Part shown: piece by piece, positions 17,228-27,118 of the stretch
How positions within the stretch are numbered: the first letter of the stretch is position 1
Layout: each line of letters begins with the position of its first letter
Source: Sinorhizobium kostiense
GTDB lineage: Bacteria; Pseudomonadota; Alphaproteobacteria; Rhizobiales; Rhizobiaceae
Direction of reading: 5' to 3'
Length of the DNA: 64,000 nucleotides
Assembly (NCBI RefSeq): GCF_017874595.1
Contig: NZ_JAGILA010000001.1
Span: 62,001-126,000 of the forward strand
Translations under genes and position numbers: made by a program
The notes under the pieces: generated by a model
Seen by the model: only the letters and a program-made list of their open reading frames with translations
Told to the model about the DNA's origin: nothing
Database searches by the model: none

Positions 17228-18004
17228 TTACGAATAGCTGTGATCGCCGGAGAAGAGATCATTCAGCTTGTAAGCCACCTCGGTCCGGTTCGTCGCCTTC
17301 AGCTTCTTCATGATGTTGCGGATGTGAACCTTGACCGTGCTCTCGCGAAGATTGAGTTCGTAGGCGATGATCTTGTTCGCCTTGCCCTTGCGCAGCGCCT
17401 GAACGACTTCCGCTTGGCGCAGAGTGAACATTCCCGCGAGCGGTGCCGGCTCCTGTTTACCTGTCTCGATCAGATGGCGAACGGCAAGAATGCTGCTGGC
17501 CGGTACGAAAGTGCCTCCCGCAATCGCCAGTCCGATTGCTTCGATGCAGACCTCCACGCCGACCGACGTCGGGATGTAGCCGCGTGCCCCCGATTCCAGC
17601 ACTCTCAAGATCTGGGCGATCTCGTCGCTGTCCGAGAGGACCACGACGGGAACCGGCCGAAACTCGGAAGAGAGCTTCGAAATCTCCACGCTGATCTCGG
17701 AGAGCTTTCGCGCTCCGATGTTGAGGAGGACGGCGCCGACGGACGATTGAACGGACTTTTTCTCGCGCCATTCGTCGATTGAACCGAAGGCTACAACATC
17801 CATACCGAGCCCATGATTGATCAACGTCCTCGCCAGGCATTCGCGATCGAGCGCCCTGCTGTCCAGGAGGACGAGGCAACGTTTGCCTGCCTGTTGATCC
17901 TGGGTCTTATCCCTCTCCTCGCCCTCTCTTGAACCATTCGCACCCGGCGGATCCTGTGTAAACACAGACACTTTCTCAAACATCGAAACAGATGAAGCCA
18001 TCAT
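17228..18004 (-). CDS. LuxR-type regulator with degenerate receiver domain
   Basis: 258 residues. The N-terminal half resembles a response-regulator receiver (LVLLDSRALDRECLARTL to GARGYIPTSVGVEV), but the strand that should end in the phosphorylatable Asp reads GAVLLNIGA, with Asn. The C-terminal LuxR/FixJ helix-turn-helix is intact (FTLRQAEVVQALRKGKANK, then LNLRESTVKVHIRNIMKK). Phosphorylation by a partner kinase therefore looks unlikely, and activity may depend on ligand, oligomerisation or abundance. AAGGGGACT before the ATG supports the start. It is divergent from a paralogue 700 bases away. Confidence 0.85.
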   Translation of the reverse strand: MMASSVSMFEKVSVFTQDPPGANGSREGEERDKTQDQQAGKRCLVLLDSRALDRECLARTLINHGLGMDVVAFGSIDEWREKKSVQSSVGAVLLNIGARKLSEISVEISKLSSEFRPVPVVVLSDSDEIAQILRVLESGARGYIPTSVGVEVCIEAIGLAIAGGTFVPASSILAVRHLIETGKQEPAPLAGMFTLRQAEVVQALRKGKANKIIAYELNLRESTVKVHIRNIMKKLKATNRTEVAYKLNDLFSGDHSYS

Positions 18005-18701
18005 ATAGTCCCCTTATCAAATGGACGCCAATGAGCAAAAACAGCGGCTCATATGAGATGCAAAACCAAAGTGGAAATACGAAAAGTACTTATTAATAAC
18101 TAATACCTTCGAGTTATTGTCCAGCTACAAAGTGAGTATACCTTGTGCGCAACAATGGTATTCGAAAAATTGACATCCGATAATCTAATAGAACTTCTCC
18201 TAAAAATGAAGTGGTATTAACAAATATCCTCGAACTCTAGCATTTATCACAGTGAACGGATATCACCCCGGCGGCCTTGTCGCACCAGAACGTTGTCTTC
18301 ACTTGAAAGTGATCGCGCTATGGATGTGTGAGGTAAACCCTCCTGCCGCGCGCCGACAAGCTCCGCAGAGCAACTGTTGCTCAAGTTCGGTGATCGGCGC
18401 CGCGCTCGCTGCTTCCGGCGACGCAGTCAAGATGAAGGCACGATTGCGCCGTGGATACCTCAGTGGGATAAGGCAACTCATCCCGGACTATTCTTATGCG
18501 GTAAAGACGTCTTGAATCTAACCTCTGCAAACAAATAGGAACTACATCTGTTACCTTGAACAACGAACTATTTTGGTCGTTTTTTTAACAGATCAATTAT
18601 AGTAGCTTTCATTTGTCGGGTTTGATTTGCTTCCGTTTCGTTCGTCAGAGGAGGGCGACGGAGCAGAAGCCCAGGTCAACAAGGTGCTTGAGGGCAAGGC
18701 C
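18005..18701. other. AT-rich divergent promoter region between paralogous regulators
   Basis: About 700 bases, clearly more AT-rich than its surroundings (especially 18060-18240 and 18500-18620). Such composition is typical of regulatory DNA bound by nucleoid proteins or horizontally acquired DNA. It holds no gene I can support: an 87-codon frame at 18252-18515 has poor codon usage. A TTGACA is present at about 18170, but no well-spaced -10 follows. Confidence 0.55.
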
Positions 18702-19493
18702 ATGAACTCATCAGGCCCAGGGGATGGAGACGAATATACGGCGCCCGCTCGCCCACTGAGGTTGCGTACTGCTGGTGCGTTGCTTAGTGCAAATGACCAG
18801 AGGCGCGCATCGGAGCAACCGTTCGTCATCATCGACAAGCGCGAACTCAGGCGGGAGTGCCTAGCCCAGAACATCGCCGCAGAGAAGCGCTACGGCTACG
18901 TGCTCACCTACGGCTCAGCCGCAGAGTGGGCAAAACAACGAACGAACTATCCGGCTCCCTTCGCCGCGCTCCTATGCGTTGCGGATAGGAAGATCGACGA
19001 GCCGGATCTGGAACAGGAGATTCGCGCGCTCGTCTGCGAACTCGCGCCGGCCCCTTTGATCCTGCTCGCCGATAACGACGAACTTACCGAAATCCTGAAG
19101 GCGCTGGAGTGTGGGGTTAAGGGCTACATCCCTTCTTCGGTCGGCATCAATGTCTGCCTGGAGGCAATCCTGCTTTCCGTCGCAGGCGGGATTTTCGTTC
19201 CGGCCAGCAGCGTCTTTGCGATGCGTCACCTGTTCGAAACCAGCGTCGCCGCGCGTCCTTTTGCCGGCATCCTCACTGACCGGCAGGTCGAGGTGGCCGA
19301 GGCTTTGCGGCGCGGAAAGGGCAACAAGATGATTGCTCACGAGCTCAACCTCCGCGAAAGCACGGTCAAGGTGCATGTCCGTAACATCATGAAGAAAATC
19401 AACGCGACCAACAGGACGGAAGTGGCTTACAAGATAAACGATCTCTTTCCCGATGATCCTTCGGCCGACGGGCCGAACGGCACCCGCACCTGA
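18702..19493 (+). CDS. LuxR-type regulator with degenerate receiver domain (paralogue)
   Basis: 263 residues from the ATG at 18702 (GAGGGCAAGG upstream); the frame is open back to 18627, so a 25-residue longer form is possible. It parallels the divergent gene along its length: FVIIDKRELRRECLAQNI, GVKGYIPSSVGINVCLEAI, and the helix-turn-helix LNLRESTVKVHVRNIMKKI. The position of the phospho-acceptor Asp is Cys (FAALLCVADRK). Both copies thus lost the acceptor but keep DNA-binding residues, so they may bind the same or overlapping sites, perhaps as a heterodimer. A decayed mosaic repeat follows the stop. Confidence 0.85.
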   Translation: MNSSGPGDGDEYTAPARPLRLRTAGALLSANDQRRASEQPFVIIDKRELRRECLAQNIAAEKRYGYVLTYGSAAEWAKQRTNYPAPFAALLCVADRKIDEPDLEQEIRALVCELAPAPLILLADNDELTEILKALECGVKGYIPSSVGINVCLEAILLSVAGGIFVPASSVFAMRHLFETSVAARPFAGILTDRQVEVAEALRRGKGNKMIAHELNLRESTVKVHVRNIMKKINATNRTEVAYKINDLFPDDPSADGPNGTRT

Positions 19494-19539
19494 ATCTCAG
19501 CCCCGCCTTCTGGCGCGCCTTAGCCCCAGGTTTAACGGC

Positions 19540-19639
19540 ATTCAGAGCGCCACGCGCCTTCTCAGGCGCGCGTGCGCCCACTGTGGCACTTGAATGGCTG
19601 CATCAGTTTTCTTCGAATCGAAGCCGATTTAAGGAGACC
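19540..19639. repeat. Degenerate rhizobial mosaic repeat (RIME-like)
   Basis: Contains a GC-rich hairpin (CACGCGCCT/AGGCGCGCGTG type), then CACTTGAATGGCTGCATCAG and GCCGATTTAAGGAGAC. The order of segments parallels the repeat at 57745-57848 but is diverged. It fills the space between two convergent genes, a usual place for these elements. Naming it RIME-like is recollection of the rhizobial family. Confidence 0.55.
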
Positions 19640-20029
19640 TCAGTTTTCTCCGATAAGGCCCCTGATTTCTCCCACCTTCTCCATGCAGCCCTGCTCATCA
19701 CCGGCTTCGGCCATCTTGCGGGCCTCCGCCATGAGCTCGCTTGGCCTGTCGCCGATATCAGTTGAACGTGTAACCTCCTCCTGGTGAGGCGTAATCGATT
19801 TCGTCTGGGTATCAGTCGATCCTGTCGTTTCAGCTCCGACGCTTTTCTTCTGTTCGCCTGCCAGGACCTCCTCCTGATGCTCCGTGGTTGGCGCGCCGCT
19901 GGCGGGTGCACCCGTTTCCGCCGTAGCAATGGCTTGCTCGAGCTTCTGGAGGTCTTGGCGGCAGTCCGCGAATGCCGGCGCTGCCATTAGAATGGGCAGG
20001 ACGGCAGCTGCTGTGAAGCGTTTCATCAT
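19640..20029 (-). CDS. Small exported protein, unknown function
   Basis: 129 residues from the double ATG at 20029, with a clear Sec signal peptide (MMKRFTAAAVLPILMAAPAFA). The mature protein has two cysteines (ADCRQDL near the N-terminus, GCMEKV near the C-terminus) and an acidic middle with two HQEEV blocks, probably two helices flanking a disordered linker. The C-terminal EARKMAEAGDEQGCMEKVGEI pattern occurs in many short alphaproteobacterial periplasmic proteins of unknown function. Upstream GGAGCCAAGAGA is a fair ribosome site. Confidence 0.7.
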   Translation of the reverse strand: MMKRFTAAAVLPILMAAPAFADCRQDLQKLEQAIATAETGAPASGAPTTEHQEEVLAGEQKKSVGAETTGSTDTQTKSITPHQEEVTRSTDIGDRPSELMAEARKMAEAGDEQGCMEKVGEIRGLIGEN

Positions 20030-20261
20030 TCTCTTGGCTCCCTGATTAGGGACGCAACGCATCCGGTTACACCCGTGCAGCAAAACAAAGCTCTACACGA
20101 AGTGTTCCGTGTAGATGACTGATTTGGCGCATTCTGGCGGGAACCAGCCGCGGGAGCGACGTGCACACCAACGCTGGCGGCAAGCAGTGCTTCGCACTGT
20201 CGCAAGGGGCACCCTGTCAGCGCCGATGCGCGCCGACAGGGTTCTCAAGCTCGCTGGCAGA

Positions 20262-20837
20262 TCAGCTCGCAAGTGCTCCCGATTTCTTTGCAATCCAGCT
20301 GGCAACATAGTCCATCAAGGCTGGCGACAGGCAGTCATAGGGCTCTAACCCGAGCTCCCTCAATCGGGCCCGGATGCTGTCCATACGGCTGGGATCGACG
20401 CCCGATTCTATAATGGAGGACACGAAGGCCGCAAAGCCGGGCGGAGCCCAGCCCGACTCCTGGAAGCGCTCGGGATGAATGAAGTCCAGCCCTTGGAATG
20501 CATGCTCTCGCTCCACCGGTCCGTACATGTGAACGCCGCATTCCCTGCAGGCGTGCCGCTGAATGAGGGCGGAGGGATCGACCACTTGCAGCTTATCGCC
20601 GTTTTCAAGCACCGTCACCTTGTCATGCGGGACGACCGCGACAACGGAGAATGTTGCGCCCTCCGGCTTCCAACACTTCGTGCAGCCACAGGCGTGATTG
20701 TGGGCGATCTGCCCTTCGATCCTTACCTTCACCGGCCTGTCCGTGCAGGCACAGACAAGCGTGCCCCCCTGAAAGTCGGGGCGCCCCTGCTTCACGCCGC
20801 TGTCGACAGCCGGATGAATGCGAATTGAGCTTTCCAT
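20262..20837 (-). CDS. gfa: S-(hydroxymethyl)glutathione synthase
   Basis: 191 residues, the usual Gfa length. The zinc-binding cysteines of the GFA/CENP-V fold are visible: [20 protein letters not shown] and HACRECGVH. The protein binds formaldehyde and glutathione and is described as speeding formation of S-hydroxymethylglutathione. It follows adhC on the same strand (78 bases), closing the xoxF-xoxG-xoxJ-adhC-gfa series, so its job is to capture formaldehyde made by methanol oxidation. GGGAGGA precedes the ATG. Confidence 0.92.
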   Translation of the reverse strand: MESSIRIHPAVDSGVKQGRPDFQGGTLVCACTDRPVKVRIEGQIAHNHACGCTKCWKPEGATFSVVAVVPHDKVTVLENGDKLQVVDPSALIQRHACRECGVHMYGPVEREHAFQGLDFIHPERFQESGWAPPGFAAFVSSIIESGVDPSRMDSIRARLRELGLEPYDCLSPALMDYVASWIAKKSGALAS

Positions 20838-20915
20838 TGCTTATCCTCCCTGTTGTACCGAAGCCGTCTCGACGTGGCGAAGCTTCGGCTTCTTCGATTG
20901 CTGGCGGTTTTACGC

Positions 20916-22043
20916 TCAGTAGACGACGACGCTCCTGATGCTCTTGCCGGAATGCATTAGTTCGAAGCCCTTGTTGATGTCGTCGAGCGGCATCGTGTGG
21001 GTGATCATCGGATCGATCTCGATCTTGCCCTCCATGTACCAGTCGACGATCTTCGGCACGTCGGTGCGGCCGCGCGCGCCGCCGAAGGCGGTGCCCATCC
21101 AGGTGCGGCCGGTGACGAGCTGGAACGGCCGCGTCGATATCTCCTGGCCGGCGCCGGCAACGCCGATGATCACCGACTTGCCCCAGCCGCGATGCGATGC
21201 TTCGAGCGCCTGGCGCATTACCTTGACGTTGCCGGTGCAGTCGAAGGTGTAGTCGGCGCCGCCGATCTGGTCGGCGCCGCGCTTCGTCAGGTTGACGAGA
21301 TAGGGAACGATGTCGTCGCCGACCTCGCTCGGATTGACGAAGTGGGTCATGCCGAACTTCTCGCCCCAGGGCTTCTTGTCGTTGTTCAAATCGACGCCGA
21401 TGATCATGTCGGCGCCGGCAAGGCGAAGCCCCTGGATGACGTTCAAGCCGATGCCGCCGAGACCGAAGACGATCGCCGTCGCGCCGATCTCCACTCGTGC
21501 GGTGTTGATCACCGCGCCGATGCCGGTGGTCACCCCGCAGCCGATGTAGCAGATCTTGTCGAAGGGGGCGTCCGGGTTGACCTTGGCGACGGCGATCTCC
21601 GGCAAGACGGTAAAGTTCGCAAAGGTCGAACAGCCCATATAATGATGGAGTTTCTCGCCGCCCATCGAAAAGCGCGATGTGCCGTCCGGCATCAAGCCCT
21701 GGCCTTGCGTGGCGCGGATGGCGGTGCAGAGATTGGTCTTGCGCGAGAGGCAGGAGGGGCAGGCGCGGCATTCCGGCGTATAGAGCGGGATGACGTGATC
21801 GCCTTTCTTCACCGAGGTGACGCCAGGACCGACGTCGACGACGATGCCGGCCCCCTCATGGCCGAGGATGGCCGGAAACAGCCCTTCCGGATCGGCGCCG
21901 GAGAGGGTGAAGTCGTCGGTGTGGCAGATGCCGGTCGCCTTCACCTCGACGAGCACCTCGCCGGCCTTCGGCCCTTCGAGTTGCACCGTCATCACTTCCA
22001 AGGGTTTGCCGGCCTCCCGGGCAACGGCAGCGCGTACGTCCAT
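20916..22043 (-). CDS. adhC: S-(hydroxymethyl)glutathione dehydrogenase (class III ADH)
   Basis: 375 residues, exactly the class III size. Catalytic zinc motif [11 protein letters not shown] and GHEGAG, structural zinc cysteines in [15 protein letters not shown], and the NAD-binding [12 protein letters not shown] are all present. It oxidises S-hydroxymethylglutathione to S-formylglutathione with NAD+ (also a GSNO reductase in this family). Placement after xoxJ and before gfa ties it to methanol-derived formaldehyde. Also called flhA or frmA in other bacteria. The hydrolase that would complete the route to formate is not in the window. Confidence 0.95.
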   Translation of the reverse strand: MDVRAAVAREAGKPLEVMTVQLEGPKAGEVLVEVKATGICHTDDFTLSGADPEGLFPAILGHEGAGIVVDVGPGVTSVKKGDHVIPLYTPECRACPSCLSRKTNLCTAIRATQGQGLMPDGTSRFSMGGEKLHHYMGCSTFANFTVLPEIAVAKVNPDAPFDKICYIGCGVTTGIGAVINTARVEIGATAIVFGLGGIGLNVIQGLRLAGADMIIGVDLNNDKKPWGEKFGMTHFVNPSEVGDDIVPYLVNLTKRGADQIGGADYTFDCTGNVKVMRQALEASHRGWGKSVIIGVAGAGQEISTRPFQLVTGRTWMGTAFGGARGRTDVPKIVDWYMEGKIEIDPMITHTMPLDDINKGFELMHSGKSIRSVVVY

Positions 22044-22142
22044 GTCTCCATCCTCCCTTGAACATCATCTCCACCGGGACTGGTTCACTCGGAAGAACTC
22101 CAACAGCGGCGGCTCCCGGATACGGATGAGCTGCCGGCACTC

Positions 22143-23006
22143 TCATTCCGTCATCATCTCGTCCTGCTCATTGAGAAGCGGAACACCGTACGAGAGCAAG
22201 AGCTTGTTGATCTCCGCCTGATTGTCCCTGATGAAGGTATTAAGTGTGCGTTTCCACTCCTGATCGGACGGGCGCACACCCATCGTGATCCGATAGGTCA
22301 TGCGCGATCCGCCGTTCTCCTTGGTCAAGGGCACGATCGCCAGCTCGACCGCCGACTTGCGGGCATAATATCCGGCCATCGGCCCCCAGATCACTGCGGC
22401 GTCAATTGCGCCGGCCGTCATGTCACGGATCATCATTTCAGCCATCGACGGCGCTATGCGCGTGTCGACGACGAGTGGATAGATCTTCGCTTTGCGCATC
22501 AGTTTTGCTGCTGCCATGTTCGCGGAGGGAGGCGTTCCGTGGACCACGCCGATCCTCTTATCAACGAGCCTCGGGTCAGCCAGCGTTTCCACGCCGGCAA
22601 GGTCGCCATCCTTCCTGTAAAGCAGAACATAGGAGGAGCGATAATAAGCGTTGGTGTTCTGGACGAGTTCGTCGCCTTGCGCATAGCCCATGATGACGTC
22701 GCAGCGAATTGCGCCGAGTGTATTGCGCACAAAGCCAGGAATTGAAGGGAACCAGGTGTAGGCTACAGAGCTCCTTCCCGTCCCGGCCGCGACCATCTCA
22801 GCGAGCTTGTTCTCGAATCCTTCCCCGCTCTCATCGGAGAAGGGCATGTTGGACGGGTCGGCGCAGACCCGCAGCGTATCCGTGTCAACCAGTTCGCCAG
22901 CAGCACCGAGGCCCGCGGTCTGCGAATGTACTTGGAGCGGCATCAGCGCGGCCAAAGTCATGGAGATGAGGGCTGTCCTGCAAGGCCAATGGGCAGGGTC
23001 TCGCAT
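22143..23006 (-). CDS. xoxJ: XoxJ/MoxJ-type periplasmic binding protein
   Basis: 287 residues from the ATG at 23006, one base after the xoxG stop and behind GGTGGATGAC; the longer frame upstream overlaps xoxG and is rejected. Signal peptide up to about VHSQ. The mature protein resembles a family-3 solute-binding protein (LRVCADPSNMPFSD near the N-terminus, GIDAAVIWGP-like segment in the second lobe). XoxJ proteins lie next to lanthanide methanol dehydrogenases and are proposed to activate or mature XoxF rather than to import a solute. Gene order xoxF-xoxG-xoxJ is the canonical one. Confidence 0.88.
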   Translation of the reverse strand: MRDPAHWPCRTALISMTLAALMPLQVHSQTAGLGAAGELVDTDTLRVCADPSNMPFSDESGEGFENKLAEMVAAGTGRSSVAYTWFPSIPGFVRNTLGAIRCDVIMGYAQGDELVQNTNAYYRSSYVLLYRKDGDLAGVETLADPRLVDKRIGVVHGTPPSANMAAAKLMRKAKIYPLVVDTRIAPSMAEMMIRDMTAGAIDAAVIWGPMAGYYARKSAVELAIVPLTKENGGSRMTYRITMGVRPSDQEWKRTLNTFIRDNQAEINKLLLSYGVPLLNEQDEMMTE

Positions 23007-23007
23007 G

Positions 23008-23529
23008 TCATCCACCCATACATGACGCTTCATTGGCCGTCGCCGCTTCGGGCTTGTCCGCCTTCTTGGGCGGCCGACCTCGGGGCGCAGCCTCGACGGC
23101 GCGGGCGCGCAGGTAGATATAGAGGTCATCGAGGTAACAGTAGACATTCTTGTTTTCGCCGAAGGCCGGCATGACAGATTCCTTGCCGCCGCTGGTTCTC
23201 TTGCGTCCTTCAGCTACGATCGAAAGGAACGTCCCGTAATCTATGTTCTTCATCGATGTGGTGAGGGCCGGAGCATAAGAGGATCCGACGCCGTCGGGTC
23301 CGTGGCAGACATGGCAATCGGCATGATAGCGGCGATACCCGCTGAACGTGTACCAATCGACGACGCCGTTCTCGATCTTGAACGTGGGATTGCCTTCGGC
23401 GTCGAAATGCTTCCCGTCTTCCTCCTTGACGCTGGCTGCCTTTTCCTTGGTGTCTTCGGCCCGGGCAGGGCTGGTCGCACAGGCAATAAGGACTGCGGCA
23501 AGCGCCGAAATGATGAAGCCTGGTGACAT
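23008..23529 (-). CDS. xoxG: Cytochrome c, electron acceptor of XoxF
   Basis: 173 residues with a Sec signal peptide (cleavage after SPARA). One haem c site, CHVCH near residue 73, and a likely axial Met in MPAFGENKNV. It should take electrons from XoxF in the periplasm. It is about 145 bases downstream of xoxF and directly upstream of xoxJ. The C-terminal 30 residues are an extra basic, proline-rich tail (RGRPPKKADKPEAA) ending with a Cys, not needed for the haem fold; whether it is a docking element is unknown. Confidence 0.92.
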   Translation of the reverse strand: MSPGFIISALAAVLIACATSPARAEDTKEKAASVKEEDGKHFDAEGNPTFKIENGVVDWYTFSGYRRYHADCHVCHGPDGVGSSYAPALTTSMKNIDYGTFLSIVAEGRKRTSGGKESVMPAFGENKNVYCYLDDLYIYLRARAVEAAPRGRPPKKADKPEAATANEASCMGG

Positions 23530-23673
23530 TCACAACCTCTCTCTCCTCCCGCCACGCGCCATTTTTCCAGTTGGCTGCGGCACGAGATTCTTGTCTGGAG
23601 GAACGGAGAGCCCGGTGCCTTGCTGTTACGTTTGGTCCGGGCTCTCTTTTCGGTAGCGGTCTGTCACCCGTCA

Positions 23674-25578
23674 TCAATCCGGCAGGCCGAATACCGTCAA
23701 CTGCCCGCCAAGCGTCGTGTAGTCGGCCAATGCGGCGTAACCGCCGACAGCACCCAATCCTGCCGTGGCGATGCGTTCGCTTTCCTCGGTCGGGGCTCTC
23801 TCACCGGCTACGGCCTCCTGCCAGGCTGCTGCACCTTCGGCGCCGAGAAGACCGCCGGCCAGGCCGATGCCTGCCCAGCCGCCAACACCCGACAGAACAG
23901 CAATGTACTGCTTGCCGCCGTGTTCGAAGGTGTTGATGTTGCCGATGATGCCGGACGGAGTCTTGAACCTGTAAAGTTCTTTTCCCTGCGTATCCACCGC
24001 CTTGATGTAGCCTTCAAGCGTGCCGTAGAAGATGACATCGCCATCCGTCGCGAGCGCACCTGACCACACGGAGAACCGCTCCGGTATCGACCAGACGATC
24101 TCACCCTTAGCCGCATCCCAGGCAATGAAATTACCCATACCGCCGTGGCTGTTGGGCGTGGGGTACATGTTCACGGTCGCGCCCACATAGGCCTGGCCGG
24201 CCGTGTAGCTGACCCTATAGGGCTCGTAATCCATGCAAACATGGTTGGTCGGCACGTAGAACAGTTTCGTCTTCGGCGAGTAGGTCGCCGGTTGCTGGTC
24301 TTTCGTTCCGAGAGCTGCCGGGCAGACACCCGTGGTGTTGACGTCCTCACCGTTATGTTCGGTTGAGTACTGGTCCACGACCTGCGGACGTCCGTACTGC
24401 TCGCTCTTCGGATCCATCACGACCTCGGTCGCCCAGTTCACCGTCGGATCATACTTCTTGGCCACCAGAAGCTCACCCGTTGAACGGTCGAGTGTGTAGG
24501 CAAAGCCGTTGCGGTCAAAATGCACCAGCACGTCCTTTGGTTGCCCCATGATTTCCATGTCGTCGACAAGGATCATTTCGTTGACGCCGTCGTAGTCCCA
24601 TTCGTCGTGAGGCGTCATCTGATAGGCCCATTTGGCCATACCTGTGTCGGCGTCGCGGGCGAAGATCGTCATCGACCAGCGGTTGTCGCCGGGTCGTTGG
24701 TTCGGGTTCCAGGTCGAGGGGTTCCCGGTGCCATAATAGATGAGGTTGAGTTCCGGATCATAGGCGTACCAGCCCCATGTCGTTCCGCCACCCGTCTTCC
24801 ATTGCTCACCTTCCCAGGTGTTCATCCCGGAGTCCTTGCCCACCGGCTTGCCGAGGTGCGTCGTCTTCTCCGGGTCGATCAGCGTTTCTGAATCGGGCCC
24901 CGTCGAATATGCCCGCCAGGCCCGCTTGCCATCACTCAGATTGTAGGCCGTCAGGTGACCGCGGACACCGTACTCGGCGCCGGATATTCCAATGATAACC
25001 TTGTCCTTGACCACCATAGGCGCGGACGTGCCGGACTCGGCCAAGCCCCCGTCGGTTTTCTCACCATTCTGGGCTTGCCAAGCCACCTTGCCGGTCTTGG
25101 CATCAAGCGCGGTGACCATCGTATCGGCCTGGTACAGGATGATCTTGCCGTCACCATAGGCCACGCCGCGGTTGACGGTGTCGCAGCACATGATCGCAAT
25201 GACGTTCGGATCCTGCTTTGGTTCATATTTCCAGAGGATCTTGCCGTCGTTCTTGAGATCAAGCGCATAGACGATGTTCGGGAATGGCGTATGCACGTAC
25301 ATAACGTCGCCAATCACGAGTGGACCGCCTTCGTGACCGCGCAGAACGCCAGTGGAGAACGTCCACTTGACTTCAAGGTCCTTGGCATTGTCCTTGTTGA
25401 TCTGGTTCAATTTCGAATAACGGGTGTTGGCGTAATCGCCCGTGGGCATCGCCCAGTTCTTTGCGTCGGCCGCAAGGGACATCAGTTCGTCATTTGCCAA
25501 CGCATTCCCGCCAAGCACCGCTGTCAGAAGTCCAGCGGCGGTCATCGGCAGATATGCGAATCTTCCGAGCATGCGCAT
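23674..25578 (-). CDS. xoxF: Lanthanide-dependent PQQ methanol dehydrogenase
   Basis: 634 residues with a signal peptide (cleavage near GNALA). Eight-bladed quinoprotein propeller with tryptophan-docking repeats and a vicinal disulfide (AIMCCDTV) that stacks on PQQ. The decisive motif is DEWDYDGVN: Asp328 is the catalytic base and Asp330 (precursor numbering) is the extra carboxylate found in XoxF and ExaF enzymes, where calcium-type MxaF has Ala; this predicts use of light lanthanides. No mxaI-like small subunit gene is nearby. It oxidises methanol to formaldehyde in the periplasm, passing electrons to XoxG. GGAGG seven bases before the ATG supports the start. The XoxF5-like clade is likely but not proven. 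Confidence 0.96.
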   Translation of the reverse strand: MRMLGRFAYLPMTAAGLLTAVLGGNALANDELMSLAADAKNWAMPTGDYANTRYSKLNQINKDNAKDLEVKWTFSTGVLRGHEGGPLVIGDVMYVHTPFPNIVYALDLKNDGKILWKYEPKQDPNVIAIMCCDTVNRGVAYGDGKIILYQADTMVTALDAKTGKVAWQAQNGEKTDGGLAESGTSAPMVVKDKVIIGISGAEYGVRGHLTAYNLSDGKRAWRAYSTGPDSETLIDPEKTTHLGKPVGKDSGMNTWEGEQWKTGGGTTWGWYAYDPELNLIYYGTGNPSTWNPNQRPGDNRWSMTIFARDADTGMAKWAYQMTPHDEWDYDGVNEMILVDDMEIMGQPKDVLVHFDRNGFAYTLDRSTGELLVAKKYDPTVNWATEVVMDPKSEQYGRPQVVDQYSTEHNGEDVNTTGVCPAALGTKDQQPATYSPKTKLFYVPTNHVCMDYEPYRVSYTAGQAYVGATVNMYPTPNSHGGMGNFIAWDAAKGEIVWSIPERFSVWSGALATDGDVIFYGTLEGYIKAVDTQGKELYRFKTPSGIIGNINTFEHGGKQYIAVLSGVGGWAGIGLAGGLLGAEGAAAWQEAVAGERAPTEESERIATAGLGAVGGYAALADYTTLGGQLTVFGLPD

Positions 25579-26000
25579 GTGAAATCCTCCCGATGCTGAT
25601 ATTCACTCGAGTCTCGTCACGAGTCCTCGGGATACCACCAAGACCAGCCCAAGCGTGTTGTGCTTATCCTGGGAGATGCGCCCCCTTCAGTGTGTCTCGG
25701 TTACAATTGGATGGGTAGATGGCGCTGCAATTTACCCGTCCTCTTGACCTTGCGACACTCTCGCCGCGCCCAAGAGACAAGCCTTGAAGCTGAAAACCGA
25801 AGAAGAATAGGTGATTAGACCAGTTAATGCAAGTTTAAACGCACTAAAAATTGTGCGCCGCAAAATACAAATACTGCTCTGCAGCATGTGTATTTACTGC
25901 CACCATTTCGACTCTATATTGCGGTGGTCAGACTTTTTACTACATTAATACGGACGGTCTTGGATTTCGATCCGTATGTGAACTCATCGGAGATTGCGCG
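25579..26000. other. Divergent xoxF promoter region
   Basis: About 420 bases between xoxF and the small exported-protein gene, AT-rich in 25800-25980. It must hold the xoxF promoter and probably one for the rightward gene. I see a short inverted repeat, CTCGTCACGAG near 25616, but no convincing -35/-10 pair or long palindrome. Confidence 0.5.
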
Positions 26001-26342
26001 GTGACGACTAGAACCCTGCGCGCAGCTGCATTGCTCGCCATCTCATACACCACAACGGCATCGGCAAATGGAAACTACCCGACTGTCGCCGTCGCCGATT
26101 ACGTTTATGGCTGCATGAAAGCCAATGGCGACACACGCGCCGCACTTGAGAGCTGTTCTTGCTCGATCGACGTTATTGCCTCGATCGTGCCTTATGAGCG
26201 CTATGAGACAGCCGAGACGTTCAGAAGCCTGGGACTTGTGACGGGCGAAAGAGGGGCTCTGTTTCGGGAGAGCGCGGCAGCGAAATCCGCCGACACCGAA
26301 CTGAGACGAGCGCAGGCGGAAGCAGACGTTCGCTGCTTCTGA
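26001..26342 (+). CDS. Small Cys-rich exported protein beside xoxF, unknown function
   Basis: 113 residues from a GTG at 26001 with GGAG eight bases upstream; an upstream in-frame ATG at 25851 gives an unlikely AT-rich extension. Signal peptide RAAALLAISYTTTASA. The mature part has four cysteines (YGCMKAN, ESCSCSID, and a C-terminal VRCF) in a helical protein with conserved-looking LRRAQAEADVRCF. I recall uncharacterised proteins of this pattern next to xoxF-type genes in other Proteobacteria, but no function is known. It is divergent from xoxF. Confidence 0.72.
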   Translation: MTTRTLRAAALLAISYTTTASANGNYPTVAVADYVYGCMKANGDTRAALESCSCSIDVIASIVPYERYETAETFRSLGLVTGERGALFRESAAAKSADTELRRAQAEADVRCF

Positions 26343-26380
26343 CCCTCGAAAGCAATACCCTCTCGCGGCTTGCAGAGCGG

Positions 26381-27118
26381 TTACACGGTGTCCGGAAACC
26401 TCTGATGAAAATCCAGAAGGAGATCATCGACCGCTGGCGCGTCGCGCAAGTCGCGCGAGAGGCGCACGTCGAAGATGCCATGCACCTGCGCCGGACGCGG
26501 TGTCAGCACGATAATGCGATCGGCAAGCAGGAGGGCCTCGCGCAGGTTGTGAGTTACCATCAGAACTGTGGTGGGTCGGGCCTCCCATACCGTCGCCAGG
26601 AGACGACGCAGTCTGTCGGCAGTCCGCTCGTCGAGCGAGGCGAAAGGCTCGTCCAGGAAAAGAACCGAGGGCTCTGTGGCGAAAGCGCGTGCCAGGGCGG
26701 CTCGTCGCGCAAGGCCAAGGGAAAGCTCCGAGGGATAGAGTGACCGCATCGCCGAAAGGCCCAGGACATCAAACAGCCAGTCCAGGTCCTTGTCCCTGAG
26801 CCGCGGGGCAAGCGCAAGACGAACGTTCTGCTCCACCGTGCGCCAAGGGAGCAGCACCGGCTCCTGGAAGACCGCGGCTACGCGGTTGGAGCCGTCCTCG
26901 GGCAACTGATAGCTGCCGGAAAACTGCCGATCGAGACCCAACAGGATTCGCAGCGTGGTGGTCTTTCCGCAGCCCGACGGACCTAATAGACAGGCAAATT
27001 CACCCTGTCGCACCTCGAAGGAGAGCCCACGCAATACATCGATCATGACCCCCTCGGCCGATCGGAACGTCTTCTCGGCAATGTCGACTTTAAGCGGGGC
27101 GACGCCAGCGGGTTGCAT
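26381..27118 (-). CDS. ABC transporter ATP-binding protein (SsuB/TauB-like)
   Basis: 245 residues from the ATG at 27118, overlapping the permease gene by 29 bases. Walker A GPSGCGKTT, Walker B VLFLDEPFASLD and H-loop VTHNLREA are intact; the signature is unusual, LSLGLARR in place of LSGGQ. Belongs to the nitrate/sulfonate/taurine importer type. With the next two genes it makes a complete importer oriented with the xox region. Substrate unknown; a metal, metal chelator or PQQ-related compound would fit the neighbourhood, which is inference. Confidence 0.88.
   Translation of the reverse strand: MQPAGVAPLKVDIAEKTFRSAEGVMIDVLRGLSFEVRQGEFACLLGPSGCGKTTTLRILLGLDRQFSGSYQLPEDGSNRVAAVFQEPVLLPWRTVEQNVRLALAPRLRDKDLDWLFDVLGLSAMRSLYPSELSLGLARRAALARAFATEPSVLFLDEPFASLDERTADRLRRLLATVWEARPTTVLMVTHNLREALLLADRIIVLTPRPAQVHGIFDVRLSRDLRDAPAVDDLLLDFHQRFPDTV

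Noticed and set aside
18252-18515. 87-codon plus-strand frame between the LuxR-type genes
   Set aside because: Poor codon usage, no ribosome site, and it lies in AT-rich regulatory sequence.
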